Positions 25,558 to 33,248 of a stretch of DNA of 64,000 nucleotides are shown here, piece after piece. Source of the DNA: Nocardioides sp. CER19 (GTDB taxonomy: Bacteria > Actinomycetota > Actinomycetes > Propionibacteriales > Nocardioidaceae). Positions within the stretch are counted from its first letter, which is position 1, and the number at the start of each line of letters is the position of its first letter. Made by a program: the position numbers and the translations under genes. The notes under the pieces are model-generated. The model had not been told where the DNA came from and made no database searches. It worked only from the letters and a program-made list of their open reading frames with translations. The stretch is from NCBI RefSeq assembly GCF_029846275.1, contig NZ_JARVWS010000004.1, forward strand, positions 372,001-436,000, written 5' to 3'.

Positions 25558-25623
25558 GTGACGCCGACCTCGTATTTCTTTGGACGCCTGCCGGGTTCTC
25601 CCGTGCGGGCAGTCCTGTCGTAG
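25558..25623 (+). CDS. Candidate Tyr/Phe leader peptide of the DAHP synthase gene
   Basis: A 21-codon open frame, GTG 25558 to TAG 25621-25623. It contains the consecutive codons TAT-TTC-TTT (Tyr-Phe-Phe, 25573-25581) in the stretch MTPTSYFFGRLP. TAT and TTT are rare in this GC-rich genome. The frame overlaps the first hairpin of the attenuator and precedes a gene for the first enzyme of aromatic amino-acid synthesis, so it is read as a regulatory leader peptide sensing charged tRNA-Tyr and tRNA-Phe. Too short for homology evidence. Confidence 0.7.
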   Translation: MTPTSYFFGRLPGSPVRAVLS

Positions 25624-25669
25624 GACCGCTCACACACCAACGAGACGCCCCGGCCGGTGCCCGGGGCGT
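25588..25669 (+). promoter_or_regulatory. Transcription attenuator of the type I DAHP synthase gene
   Basis: Three mutually exclusive pairings can be drawn. A pause stem forms between CTGCC (25588-25592) and GGCAG (25608-25612). A strong terminator stem forms between ACGCCCCGG (25645-25653) and CCGGGGCGT (25661-25669) with a 7-nt loop. An antiterminator forms between CGGGCA (25606-25611) and TGCCCG (25658-25663). Stalling on the Tyr-Phe-Phe codons would cover the pause stem and free the antiterminator. No T-run follows the terminator, which is common in GC-rich actinobacteria. Confidence 0.7.
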
Positions 25670-25711
25670 TCGTGTATCCGGGGCAGGCCGGGCCAACGAG
25701 AGGAACACATC

Positions 25712-26752
25712 ATGGTCGTGGTCATGGCTCCCGGTGCCACCGACGAGGACATCGCGCGCGTCGTCGAGCGGGTCGAGGCGGTCGGCGGCGAGGCCTTCGT
25801 CAGCAAGGGCCTCACCCGGACGATCATCGGGCTGGTCGGCGACATCGACTCCTTCCACCACCTCAACCTGCGCACGCTCGCGGGCGTCGCGGACGTCCAC
25901 CGGATCTCGGACCCCTACAAGCTGGTGAGCCGCCAGCACCATCCGGACCGGTCGACCGTCTGGGTCGACGGCGTGCCGATCGGACCACAGACGTTCACGT
26001 TCATGGCCGGGCCGTGCGCGGTCGAGTCGTCGGAGCAGACGCTCGAGGCCGCCCAGATGGCGAAGGCGGCCGGCGCGACGATCCTGCGCGGCGGTGCGTT
26101 CAAGCCGCGCACCTCGCCGTACGCCTTCCAGGGGCTCGGGGTCCGCGGTCTCGAGATCCTCGCCGAGGTCGGCGCGGCCACGGGCCTCCCGATCGTCACC
26201 GAGGTGGTCGACGCCCGGGACGTCGCCGTCGTCGCCGAGCACGCCGACATGCTGCAGATCGGCACCCGCAACGCACAGAACTTCGGGCTCCTCCAGGCCG
26301 CCGGGGACGCCGGAAAGCCGGTCCTGCTCAAGCGTGGCTTCAGCTCGACGATCGAGGAGTGGCTGATGGCCGCCGAGTACGTCGCCCAGCGCGGCAACCT
26401 CGACATCGTGCTGTGCGAGCGGGGCATCCGGACCTTCGAGCCCGCGACCCGCAACACCCTGGACATCTCCGCCGTCCCGGTCGTGCAGGCGGCCTCGCAC
26501 CTGCCGATCATCGTCGACCCGTCGCACGCCGCCGGGCGTCGAGAGCTGGTCGTACCGCTGTCGCGGGCGGCCATCGGCGTCGGCGCCGACGGCATCATCG
26601 TCGACGTCCACCCCCATCCGGAGGACGCGCTCTGCGACGGCCCGCAGGCGCTGCTCGGCAGCGACCTGCGGGAGCTGGCGGCGGCGGTGCGCACGATGCC
26701 CGGCCTTCTCGGCCGCGCCGACGCTTCCCGTCTCACGAAGGTCTTGGCGTAG
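25712..26752 (+). CDS. aroF: 3-deoxy-7-phosphoheptulonate synthase, type I-beta
   Basis: First enzyme of the shikimate pathway (PEP + erythrose 4-phosphate to DAHP), 346 residues. The N-terminal 70 or so residues form an ACT/ferredoxin-like regulatory domain (VVVMAPGATDEDIARVVERV). The barrel follows, with MAGPCAVES, RGGAFKPRTSPYAFQG, LLKRGFSSTIEEW, ERGIRTFE and DPSHAAGRR. ATG 25712 is preceded by GAGAGGAA. The attenuator just upstream implies control by Tyr/Phe. A second, type II enzyme is encoded at 29432-30775. Gene names vary between species. Confidence 0.93.
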   Translation: MVVVMAPGATDEDIARVVERVEAVGGEAFVSKGLTRTIIGLVGDIDSFHHLNLRTLAGVADVHRISDPYKLVSRQHHPDRSTVWVDGVPIGPQTFTFMAGPCAVESSEQTLEAAQMAKAAGATILRGGAFKPRTSPYAFQGLGVRGLEILAEVGAATGLPIVTEVVDARDVAVVAEHADMLQIGTRNAQNFGLLQAAGDAGKPVLLKRGFSSTIEEWLMAAEYVAQRGNLDIVLCERGIRTFEPATRNTLDISAVPVVQAASHLPIIVDPSHAAGRRELVVPLSRAAIGVGADGIIVDVHPHPEDALCDGPQALLGSDLRELAAAVRTMPGLLGRADASRLTKVLA

Positions 26753-26755
26753 CCT
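26750..26755 (+). promoter_or_regulatory. -10 box of the zinc-ribbon gene
   Basis: TAGCCT, overlapping the aroF stop codon and 8 nt before ATG 26764. Confidence 0.45.
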
Positions 26756-26763
26756 GCCGTGCG

Positions 26764-27663
26764 ATGAAGTTCTGCATGCAGTGCGGCCACGAGCTCGGGG
26801 CGAGCCGTACCTGCTCGAGCTGCGGCACGATCGCTCCGGTCGAGCCGCTGCCCGCCCCGCAGCTTCCCGCCGCCGGGATTCGCTACCCGCTCTTCGCCGA
26901 CGAGGTGGACTCGGTCAGCGTCAGCACGTCCGGGCACGTCCTGGCCGCGCCGGTGCAGGAGCCGCTCGCGGCACCTCCGGTCGACGCCACTGCCGTCCGG
27001 TTGCCCTCCATCCCGGTCCTGCCGCCCCGCCGCGGTGCGAACCCGGCCGTCTGGCTGGCGCTCGGCGCGCTCGTCATCGGTGCGCTCGTGCTCGGGGGCT
27101 GGCTCCTTCTGCACGGCGGCGGATCGACCCCGACGGCGCACGCGTCGGGGTCCGGATCGTCGGCCGGTGCCTCGGGCAGCGGTGACGACGTCGCCGCGAC
27201 CGCGACCGCGCAGGCACCGGTGACCCGGGCCCCGGGCCGCGACACCGCGGGCAACCTGACGGCGTACGACGCCTCGAACATGCTCGACGGCGCCGCCTCC
27301 ACCGCCTGGGAGATGCCGGGTGACGGCACCGACAAGACGCTGACCTTCACGCTCGCCAAGTCGACGCACCTCACCGAGGTCGGCCTGATCAACGGCTACG
27401 CGAAGACCGGCGAGCAGGACGGCAAGAAGGTCGACTGGTACGCCGGCAACCGACGCGTCCTCGAGGTCGAGTGGCTCTTCGACGACGGCAAGAGCGTCAC
27501 GCAGGACCTGCGTGAGACGCCGCACCTGCAGAAGACCCACGTCGACGCCACCACGAAGACGGTCCGGCTGCGCCTCGTCAAGGTCAGCGAGCCCGGCAAG
27601 GGTGGTGCCTCGCGCGACACGACGCCGATCAGCGAGGTCAGCCTCACCGGCACGACCGGCTGA
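26764..27663 (+). CDS. Zinc-ribbon membrane protein with discoidin-like domain
   Basis: 299 residues. The N-terminal zinc ribbon is CMQCGHEL..CSSCGT (cysteines within the first 25 residues). A proline-rich linker and one membrane segment follow (VWLALGALVIGALVLGGWLLL), then a Ser/Gly/Ala-rich extracellular stalk and a C-terminal beta-sandwich (AYDASNMLDGAASTAWEMPG) resembling the F5/8 type C-like domain found attached to NAD glycohydrolases. No catalytic domain is present. The role may be to bind a carbohydrate or the cell wall; this is inference. Confidence 0.8.
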   Translation: MKFCMQCGHELGASRTCSSCGTIAPVEPLPAPQLPAAGIRYPLFADEVDSVSVSTSGHVLAAPVQEPLAAPPVDATAVRLPSIPVLPPRRGANPAVWLALGALVIGALVLGGWLLLHGGGSTPTAHASGSGSSAGASGSGDDVAATATAQAPVTRAPGRDTAGNLTAYDASNMLDGAASTAWEMPGDGTDKTLTFTLAKSTHLTEVGLINGYAKTGEQDGKKVDWYAGNRRVLEVEWLFDDGKSVTQDLRETPHLQKTHVDATTKTVRLRLVKVSEPGKGGASRDTTPISEVSLTGTTG

Positions 27664-27670
27664 GCCTGCG

Positions 27671-27676
27671 TATCCT
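27671..27676 (+). promoter_or_regulatory. -10 box of the GNAT gene
   Basis: TATCCT, 7 nt before GTG 27684. Confidence 0.6.
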
Positions 27677-27683
27677 CACCGGG

Positions 27684-28139
27684 GTGCCCCGCATCACCGT
27701 CGCGACCGCGTCCCCGGAGGACCTCGACGCGGTGATGGCGATCTGGGCGGCGGCGGACGCCACCCGGCGCCGCCCCGCCGGGCCCGTCCGCACGGCGCGC
27801 GTTCGGGAGAAGGTCGAGACAGGCGAGGTGGTCCTGCTCGCCCACTACGGCGAGCGGGCCGCCGGCATGGCGCTGGCGGAGACGTTCGTCGACCAGGGCT
27901 CCCCCGACCCGTCGACCGGGCACATCTCGATGGTCTTCGTCGACCCGGCGGTATGGGGCTCCGGCATCGGCACCAAGCTGCTGCGGGACCTCCAGACGCG
28001 CTGGCCCCGGCTCTCCGTGTGGACGCGCAGCGACAACCGCCGCGCCCGACGGCTCTACCTCAGCGCCGGCTTCACCGACTCCGGCCACCGCTCCACCCTC
28101 CAGGACGGCGACGAGATCATGCAGCTCATCTGGAGCTGA
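27684..28139 (+). CDS. GNAT-family N-acetyltransferase
   Basis: 151 residues with the acetyl-CoA-binding signature of GNAT enzymes, GHISMVFVDPAVWGSGIGTKLL, followed by the motif B helix NRRARRLYLSAGFTDSGHR. The substrate cannot be assigned. It starts at GTG 27684 behind a TATCCT box, without a ribosome site. Its stop codon lies 3 nt before the first 22-bp repeat array, so that element sits directly against the end of the gene. Confidence 0.87.
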   Translation: MPRITVATASPEDLDAVMAIWAAADATRRRPAGPVRTARVREKVETGEVVLLAHYGERAAGMALAETFVDQGSPDPSTGHISMVFVDPAVWGSGIGTKLLRDLQTRWPRLSVWTRSDNRRARRLYLSAGFTDSGHRSTLQDGDEIMQLIWS

Positions 28140-28142
28140 TCC

Positions 28143-28252
28143 GTCGAGATTGGGGTTCGTGCCCGTCGAGATCGGGGTTCGTGCCCGTCGAGATCGGGGT
28201 TCGTGCCCGTCGAGATCGGGGTTCGTGCCCGTCGAGATCGGGGTTCCTGCCC
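28143..28252 (+). repeat. Array 1: five tandem 22-bp repeats
   Basis: Five head-to-tail units start at 28143, 28165, 28187, 28209 and 28231. Each begins GTCGAGATCGGGG and ends with CGTGCCC. The first unit has one T for C and the last has CCTGCCC. The units are otherwise identical, with no spacers. The unit is an inverted relative of array 2 at 29319-29428: the reverse complement matches array 2 at 18 of 22 positions. Confidence 0.95.
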
Positions 28253-28370
28253 CGGACGTGCTGGCCGACCGGGCCGCCTGCCGTCCACAGCCACGTCTCC
28301 GGCGTACGCCGTCCACAACCGGGGCCGGCAGTCCTCGACGCGTTGGCGGGACCAGCCCAGATTCGCCGGC

Positions 28371-29291
28371 ATGGACACCGTCACGCTGCCCGACGCACCC
28401 TTCCGCCTGACCGGCCTCGCCGACCTGGGGATCTCGCCCAAGCAGCTCCGGCACCTCGTGGACGACGGTGAGGTGCGACGGCTGCTGCGCGGCGTCTACC
28501 TCCGCGCCGACGTGGAGCCGACGACGCTGGTGCGCGCGCACGCGGTCTCGCTCGCGGTCGCGGGCCACCACGTGGCGTGCGACCGGACCGCGGCCTGGAT
28601 CCACGGGATCGACGTCATGACCGCGGGAGACGAGGCGCCTCCCGCGATCGAGACCTGCACCCTGCCCGGGCGGACCGCCACGGAGCGCCGCGACGTCGAC
28701 GGACACATCCGCGACCTGGAGTCCGCCGACATCATGGTGATCCACGGGCTTCGCGTGACGACGCCGCTACGGACCGCCCTCGACCTCGGCTGCGTCCTGC
28801 GCCGACGGGAGGCGTACGCGGCGCTCAACGACTTCGCACGACGTCACGGCCTGACCCGTGAGCAACTGCTCGTCGAGGTGAGGCGTCGCTACGGCCGCCG
28901 CCGCGGCGTCCGCCAGCTGCGCGCGCTGGTCCCGCTGATCGAGCCGCGCGTCGAGTCGCCGCGCGAGTCCTGGACGCTGCTGGAGATCCACGATGCCGGT
29001 CTGCCGCTGCCGGAGCCGCAGGTCTGGATCGACGTCGGGGGCATGCCGACGTACCGACTCGACTTCGCCTACCGTCGTCGGCGCGTGGCGATCGAGTACG
29101 ACGGCCGCGACTGGCACGACCTCACCGACGAGCAGCGCCGGCATGACGAGGCGCGTCGGGACTGGCTCCGCGACCACGGCTGGACCGTCATCGTCATCCG
29201 CTCCGGTGCCTTCACCGGCACGGCGCTCGACCGATGGATCGACCGGCTGGCGCAGGCGCTGCAGCCGACGTACTCCAACCGCCGCTGGTGA
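28371..29291 (+). CDS. AbiEi-like wHTH plus DUF559 nuclease-like protein
   Basis: 306 residues. The N-terminal part (LTGLADLGISPKQLRHLVDDG, then RLLRGVYLR) is the winged-helix domain shared with AbiEi-type antitoxins. The C-terminal part is a DUF559/Vsr-like PD-(D/E)xK fold: YRLDFAYRRRRVAIEYDGRDWH, with Asp and Glu spaced as in that superfamily, then HGWTVIVIRSGAF. Nuclease activity is inferred. ATG 28371 has CAGATT 7 nt upstream and no ribosome site. The gene stands alone between two inverted 22-bp repeat arrays and is the only gene in that segment. Confidence 0.85.
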   Translation: MDTVTLPDAPFRLTGLADLGISPKQLRHLVDDGEVRRLLRGVYLRADVEPTTLVRAHAVSLAVAGHHVACDRTAAWIHGIDVMTAGDEAPPAIETCTLPGRTATERRDVDGHIRDLESADIMVIHGLRVTTPLRTALDLGCVLRRREAYAALNDFARRHGLTREQLLVEVRRRYGRRRGVRQLRALVPLIEPRVESPRESWTLLEIHDAGLPLPEPQVWIDVGGMPTYRLDFAYRRRRVAIEYDGRDWHDLTDEQRRHDEARRDWLRDHGWTVIVIRSGAFTGTALDRWIDRLAQALQPTYSNRRW

Positions 29292-29318
29292 CCTGCGCGT
29301 CGACCGCCGAGGTCACCG

Positions 29319-29428
29319 GGGCAGGAACTCCGAAGTCGACGGGCAGAAACGCCGGTCTCGACGGGCGAGAACGCCGGTCTCGACGGGCAGAAAGGCCCAT
29401 CTCGACGGGCGACAGGCCCAATCTCGGC
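29319..29428 (-). repeat. Array 2: five tandem 22-bp repeats, inverted relative to array 1
   Basis: Five units start at 29319, 29341, 29363, 29385 and 29407 on the plus strand. Each begins GGGC and ends in or close to CTCGAC; the central part varies more than in array 1. It ends 3 nt before the type II DAHP synthase stop codon. Same unit length and copy number as array 1, opposite orientation. Confidence 0.9.
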
Positions 29429-29431
29429 GGG

Positions 29432-30775
29432 TCAGGCCTTGCGGAGCATGTCGGCGACGAGGAACGCCATCTCGAGGGACTGGACGCGGTTGAGGCGGGG
29501 ATCGCAGACGGACTCGTAGCGATGGGCCAGGTCGGCGTCGGTGAGCATCTCGCCACCGCCGACGCACTCGGTCACGTTGTCGCCGGTGAGCTCCACGTGG
29601 AGGCCGCCCGGCCAGGTGCCGAGCGAGCGGTGCACGTCGAAGAACCCCTGGACCTCGTCGAGGACGTCGTCGAAGTTGCGGGTCTTGTAGCCCGAGGACG
29701 CCTCGAACGTGTTGCCGTGCATCGGGTCGGTGATCCAGGCGACCTGGAGGCCCTCGGCGGTCACCTTCTCGATGATCGGCGGGAGGCCGTCGCGGATCTT
29801 GCCGGCGCCGAACCGGGTGATGAAGGTGAGCCGACCGGGCTCGTTGGCCGGGTTCAGCTTCGTGGCCAGCGCGATCGCGTCGTCGGGCGACGTGCCCGGG
29901 CCGAGCTTGACGCCGATCGGGTTCTTGATCCGCGAGAGCAGCTCCACGTGGGCGCCGTCGATCTGGCGGGTGCGCTCCCCGATCCAGACGAAGTGCCCGG
30001 AGACGTCGTAGGGCTGCTGGGTGCGGGAGTCGATCCGGGTGAGCGCCTGCTCGTACTCCAGGACGAGAGCCTCGTGCGAGGAGTGGAAGTCGACGCGGTG
30101 GAACTCGTCGGGGTCGGCGACGCCGATCGCGTTCATGAACGACATGGCGCGGTCGATCTCGCCGGCCAGGGCCTCGTACTTGGCCGCGAACGGCGAGCCC
30201 TTGACGAAGTCCTGGTTCCAGGTGTGCACCTGGCGCAGGTCGGCGTAGCCGCCGGTGACGAACGCGCGGACCAGGTTGAGGGTCGCGGCCGAGGCGTTGT
30301 AGACGTCGACGAGCCGCTGCGGGTCCGGGATCCGGGCCTCAGGGGTGAACTCGTAGCCGTTGACGGCGTCGCCGCGGTAGGCCGGCAGCGTGACGCCCTC
30401 ACGGGTCTCGGTGTCCTTGGAGCGCGGCTTGGCGTACTGCCCGGCGAGCCGGCCGATCTTGACGACCGGCACGGAGGCGGCGTACGTCAGCACGACGGCC
30501 ATCTGGAGCAGCACCCGCAGCTTGGCCCGGACGTTGTCGGCGGTGACACCGGCCAGGGTCTCGGCGCAGTCGCCGCCCTGGAGGATGAACGCCTCACCCC
30601 GCGTGACGGCCGCGATCCGCTGCTTGAGGTCGTCGCACTCGCCCGCGAACACGAGCGGTGGCTTGGTGAGCAGCGTGTCGACGGCGGCCCGCACCGCGTC
30701 GGCGTCGGGGTAGGCCGGCTGCTGCGCGGCTCCCAGCGCGTGCAGGTCAGCCAGGGTGGGGATCTCGGCGGTCAC
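29432..30775 (-). CDS. aroG: 3-deoxy-7-phosphoheptulonate synthase, type II
   Basis: Plant-like (class II) DAHP synthase, 447 residues, unrelated in sequence to the type I enzyme at 25712. Motifs visible are PLVFAGECDDLKQRI, FILQGGDCAETL, RIGRLAGQYAKPRS-like VKIGRLAGQYAKPRS, YRGDAVNGYEF, DFHSSHEAL, WIGERTRQIDGAHVE, LTFITRFGAGKI, ITDPMHGNT and GGLHVELTGDNVTEC. GTG 30775 is chosen because a TACCCT box lies 6 nt upstream; a 21-codon extension to ATG 30838 overlaps the upstream gene's stop and is less likely. Its 3' end abuts repeat array 2. Confidence 0.94.
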   Translation of the reverse strand: MTAEIPTLADLHALGAAQQPAYPDADAVRAAVDTLLTKPPLVFAGECDDLKQRIAAVTRGEAFILQGGDCAETLAGVTADNVRAKLRVLLQMAVVLTYAASVPVVKIGRLAGQYAKPRSKDTETREGVTLPAYRGDAVNGYEFTPEARIPDPQRLVDVYNASAATLNLVRAFVTGGYADLRQVHTWNQDFVKGSPFAAKYEALAGEIDRAMSFMNAIGVADPDEFHRVDFHSSHEALVLEYEQALTRIDSRTQQPYDVSGHFVWIGERTRQIDGAHVELLSRIKNPIGVKLGPGTSPDDAIALATKLNPANEPGRLTFITRFGAGKIRDGLPPIIEKVTAEGLQVAWITDPMHGNTFEASSGYKTRNFDDVLDEVQGFFDVHRSLGTWPGGLHVELTGDNVTECVGGGEMLTDADLAHRYESVCDPRLNRVQSLEMAFLVADMLRKA

Positions 30776-30781
30776 TGCATC

Positions 30782-30787
30782 AGGGTA
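30782..30787 (-). promoter_or_regulatory. -10 box of the type II DAHP synthase gene
   Basis: TACCCT on the minus strand, 6 nt before GTG 30775. Confidence 0.6.
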
Positions 30788-30813
30788 CGGCGCCGACGGC
30801 TGCGGCACCGAAC

Positions 30814-30845
30814 GCTGGCCATCAGGCGGGCTGGCCATCAGGCGG
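30814..30845. repeat. 16-bp perfect tandem duplication
   Basis: GCTGGCCATCAGGCGG occurs at 30814-30829 and 30830-30845. The second copy contains the stop of the nucleotidyltransferase gene and the overlapping ATG of the longer aroG frame. Confidence 0.9.
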
Positions 30846-31413
30846 GCGGGATGATGCCGAGCCGCTCGAGGAGGGTGAGGAACGCGAAGGCGAAGTCGTT
30901 GGCCTTGGTCTGCTCGCGCACCGTCGTCCAGTCGACCTGCTCGCGGACGGCACGGGCCGCAGGGAGCGCCTTGCCGAAGTCGCAGGCGTGCTCCTCCATC
31001 GCGTTGAGCTTGTCGCTCATCAGCGTGGTGGCCGGCAGTACCGGCATCGACACCGACTCCACCTCGATCTCGTCGACGCCGTCGAAGTGGTCACGCCGGA
31101 CGGTGACGCCGGCGCTCCGGAACAGGATGTCGACCATCGCCGGGGACGGGCCCTCGCCGACGAACACCTTGAACAGCCAGTCCTCCGGCGGCTGCACGAC
31201 CTGCAGTCCTTGCTCGGCGAGGCGCGCCATCACCAGCGGCGCATCGGCCTCGGCGACCATGAAGTCGACGTCGTGCTCGGGCTCGGGGCCTCCGCGTGCC
31301 CAGAGGGCGTAGCCGCCGGTCAGGGCGAACGGTGCGTCGCCCTCCTTGAGCGTGACGGCGACGAGCTTGAGCGCCTCGCGCAGGTCGCGCTGCGCTCCCC
31401 CGACGTCCGGCAT
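30838..31413 (-). CDS. AbiEii/MNT-like nucleotidyltransferase
   Basis: 191 residues with a nucleotidyltransferase core: FALTGGYALWARGGPEPEHDVDFMV holds the GG and the metal-binding DxD, and a third acidic residue candidate is in MVDILFR. Resembles the AbiEii toxin/MNT superfamily, where members transfer nucleotides to tRNA or to a partner. No AbiEi partner lies directly beside it. The nearest AbiEi-like winged helix is in the DUF559 protein 1.5 kb away, on the other strand. Divergent from the EEP gene by 30 bp. Confidence 0.72.
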   Translation of the reverse strand: MPDVGGAQRDLREALKLVAVTLKEGDAPFALTGGYALWARGGPEPEHDVDFMVAEADAPLVMARLAEQGLQVVQPPEDWLFKVFVGEGPSPAMVDILFRSAGVTVRRDHFDGVDEIEVESVSMPVLPATTLMSDKLNAMEEHACDFGKALPAARAVREQVDWTTVREQTKANDFAFAFLTLLERLGIIPPA

Positions 31414-31443
31414 TCCTCGCCGTTACCCGGGTACCAGCCCCGC

Positions 31444-32202
31444 ATGCGCGTGGTGACCTTCAACATCCTCAACGGCCGCTCGCCCGACCGCCACGACGTC
31501 GACATCGCCACCTTCGCCGACGCGATCAAGAGCCTCGATGCCGACGTCCTCGCGCTCCAGGAGGTGGACCGCTACCAGCCGCGGTCCGGTCGCGCCGACC
31601 TCACGGCCGTCGCCTGCGAGGCGACCGGTGCCGAGGAGCACCAGTTCGTCGCGGCGCTCGCGGGTACGCCGGGTGCGACCTGGACGGCGGCCACCGGCGC
31701 GGAGCAGCCGGACAGCGCGGCGTACGGCATCGCGCTGCTCTCCCGCTACCCCGTGTCGGGCTGGGAGACGATCCGGCTGCCGGCGGTACCGGTGCCTGCG
31801 CCCGTCCGCCACCCGGGCCGGTTCCTGCCGTCGGTGGTGCGCGACGAGCCGCGGGTCGCCGTCGCGGCGGTGGTCGAGACGCCGCGCGGCCAGATGACGA
31901 TCGCCAACACGCACCTGTCGTTCGTCCGCTGGTGGAACGGGCGGCAGCTCCGCCTGCTCGCGCGCTCGCTCGCCCACCTTCCCCGACCGCTGCTGCTGAC
32001 CGGCGACCTCAACATGGGGCCTGACCGGGCGGCGCTCATGACCGGCCTGACCAGCGTCGCCGACCACCTCACGTTCCCCTGGGACGAGCCGACGACCCAG
32101 CTGGACCACATCCTCGCGGACCCGCCGCTGCGTGCCCGCACGTCGGTACGCCGGCTGCCGGTCTCCGACCACCTGGCGCTGGTGGCCGACCTGGAGGGCT
32201 GA
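31444..32202 (+). CDS. Endonuclease/exonuclease/phosphatase family protein
   Basis: 252 residues with the EEP metal-dependent hydrolase fold: MRVVTFNILNGRSPDRH at the start, the metal-binding Glu in VLALQEVDRYQPRS, IANTHLSF, LLTGDLNMGP, and the C-terminal TQLDHILAD and VSDHLALVADL. The substrate may be nucleic acid, lipid or sugar phosphate. It lacks a signal peptide, so it acts in the cytoplasm. The ATG 31444 start coincides with the beginning of the fold. Confidence 0.85.
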   Translation: MRVVTFNILNGRSPDRHDVDIATFADAIKSLDADVLALQEVDRYQPRSGRADLTAVACEATGAEEHQFVAALAGTPGATWTAATGAEQPDSAAYGIALLSRYPVSGWETIRLPAVPVPAPVRHPGRFLPSVVRDEPRVAVAAVVETPRGQMTIANTHLSFVRWWNGRQLRLLARSLAHLPRPLLLTGDLNMGPDRAALMTGLTSVADHLTFPWDEPTTQLDHILADPPLRARTSVRRLPVSDHLALVADLEG

Positions 32203-32223
32203 CGGGCGCCAGCCGACATGCCC

Positions 32224-32229
32224 TAGGGT
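32224..32229 (+). promoter_or_regulatory. -10 box of the quinone oxidoreductase gene
   Basis: TAGGGT, 7 nt before ATG 32237. Confidence 0.6.
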
Positions 32230-32236
32230 CGCCGGC

Positions 32237-33166
32237 ATGGCGACGATCGTGGTGGCGACCGACTTCGGCGGGCCGGAGGTTCTCGACGTGATCGAGACCG
32301 AGGTGCCCCAGCCCGGCCCCGGGGAGGTGCGGATCACCGTCCGCGCCGCCGGCGTGAACCCGGCAGACCTCAAGCTGCGTGAGGGCCTCTTCGGGCACCC
32401 GCCGCTGCCGCTCCGACTCGGCAGCGAGGTCGCGGGCGTGGTCGCCGAGGTCGGCAGCGACGTCGAAGGTCTGGCCGTCGGCGACGAGGTGGCCGCCTAC
32501 CGGGTGTCGGGCGGGTACGCCAGCGAGCTGGTCGCCAAGGCCACCAACGTCTTCCGGAAGCCCGCGTCGCTCTCGTTCGAGGAGGCGTCCGGGCTGATGC
32601 TCGTCGGCGCGACCGCCGTCCACGCGCTGGAGGCTGCCCGCGTCGGTGAGGGCGACACGCTGCTGGTGCACGCGGCCAGCGGCGGCGTCGGGCAGCAGCT
32701 GCTGCAGCTGGCCCGGCGGCGCGGCGTACGCGTGATCGGCACCGGGAGCGCGCGGTCCTTCGACCTGATCCGCGAGCTCGGCGCCGAGCCCGTGGCGTAC
32801 GGCGACGGGCTGGCCGACCGCGTCCGCGCCGTCGCCCCGGACGGCGTCACCGCGGCCGTCGACCTGGCGGGTACCGACGAGGCGCTGGCGGTCTCCCTCG
32901 AGCTGGTCCCCGACCGCGAGCGGATCGTCACGGCCTCCCCGCGCCAAGCGGCGGTCGACGCGGGCATCACCGGGATCGGCGGCGGCCCGGGCGCCGACCC
33001 CGGTACCGAGATCCGCAACGCCGCGCGCAGCGAGCTGCTGCGGCTGGCCGGCGAGGGCGAGCTCACGGTGCGGGTGAGCCGGACCTTCCCCCTGGCCGAG
33101 GTCGCCGACGCCCACCGGTTCGTCGCCGAGGGCCACGCCGCCGGCAAGGTCGTGCTCATCCCCTAG
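32237..33166 (+). CDS. Quinone oxidoreductase-like zinc-free MDR protein
   Basis: 309-residue NADPH-dependent oxidoreductase of the medium-chain dehydrogenase/reductase superfamily. The N-terminal GroES-like domain has VRAAGVNPADLKLREG and the Rossmann domain has VHAASGGVGQQLLQLARRRG. It ends EGHAAGKVVLIP, typical of quinone oxidoreductases. No zinc-ligand cysteines are in the usual places. The physiological substrate is unknown. Starts at ATG behind a TAGGGT box; monocistronic. Confidence 0.88.
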   Translation: MATIVVATDFGGPEVLDVIETEVPQPGPGEVRITVRAAGVNPADLKLREGLFGHPPLPLRLGSEVAGVVAEVGSDVEGLAVGDEVAAYRVSGGYASELVAKATNVFRKPASLSFEEASGLMLVGATAVHALEAARVGEGDTLLVHAASGGVGQQLLQLARRRGVRVIGTGSARSFDLIRELGAEPVAYGDGLADRVRAVAPDGVTAAVDLAGTDEALAVSLELVPDRERIVTASPRQAAVDAGITGIGGGPGADPGTEIRNAARSELLRLAGEGELTVRVSRTFPLAEVADAHRFVAEGHAAGKVVLIP

Positions 33167-33248
33167 CCCATCGGGCTTGCGTCTGCTGCCTCCGCACTGA
33201 GGGGGTGAGTGGTCAGCCGACCCGTGTCATCGAACCGTCGTTGGCTCA

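Noticed and set aside
25645..25669. The GC hairpin as a simple terminator of endonuclease IV
   Set aside because: It lies 136 bp after that stop, beyond a promoter-like box and a leader frame whose segment can pair with it. Attenuation explains more of the sequence.
28143..28252. Tandem 22-bp repeats as a CRISPR array
   Set aside because: The units are contiguous with no spacers, and no cas gene is in the window.
30838..31413. The nucleotidyltransferase as the toxin partner of the DUF559 protein's AbiEi-like domain
   Set aside because: AbiE pairs are adjacent and co-directional. These two genes are on opposite strands and separated by aroG and a repeat array.
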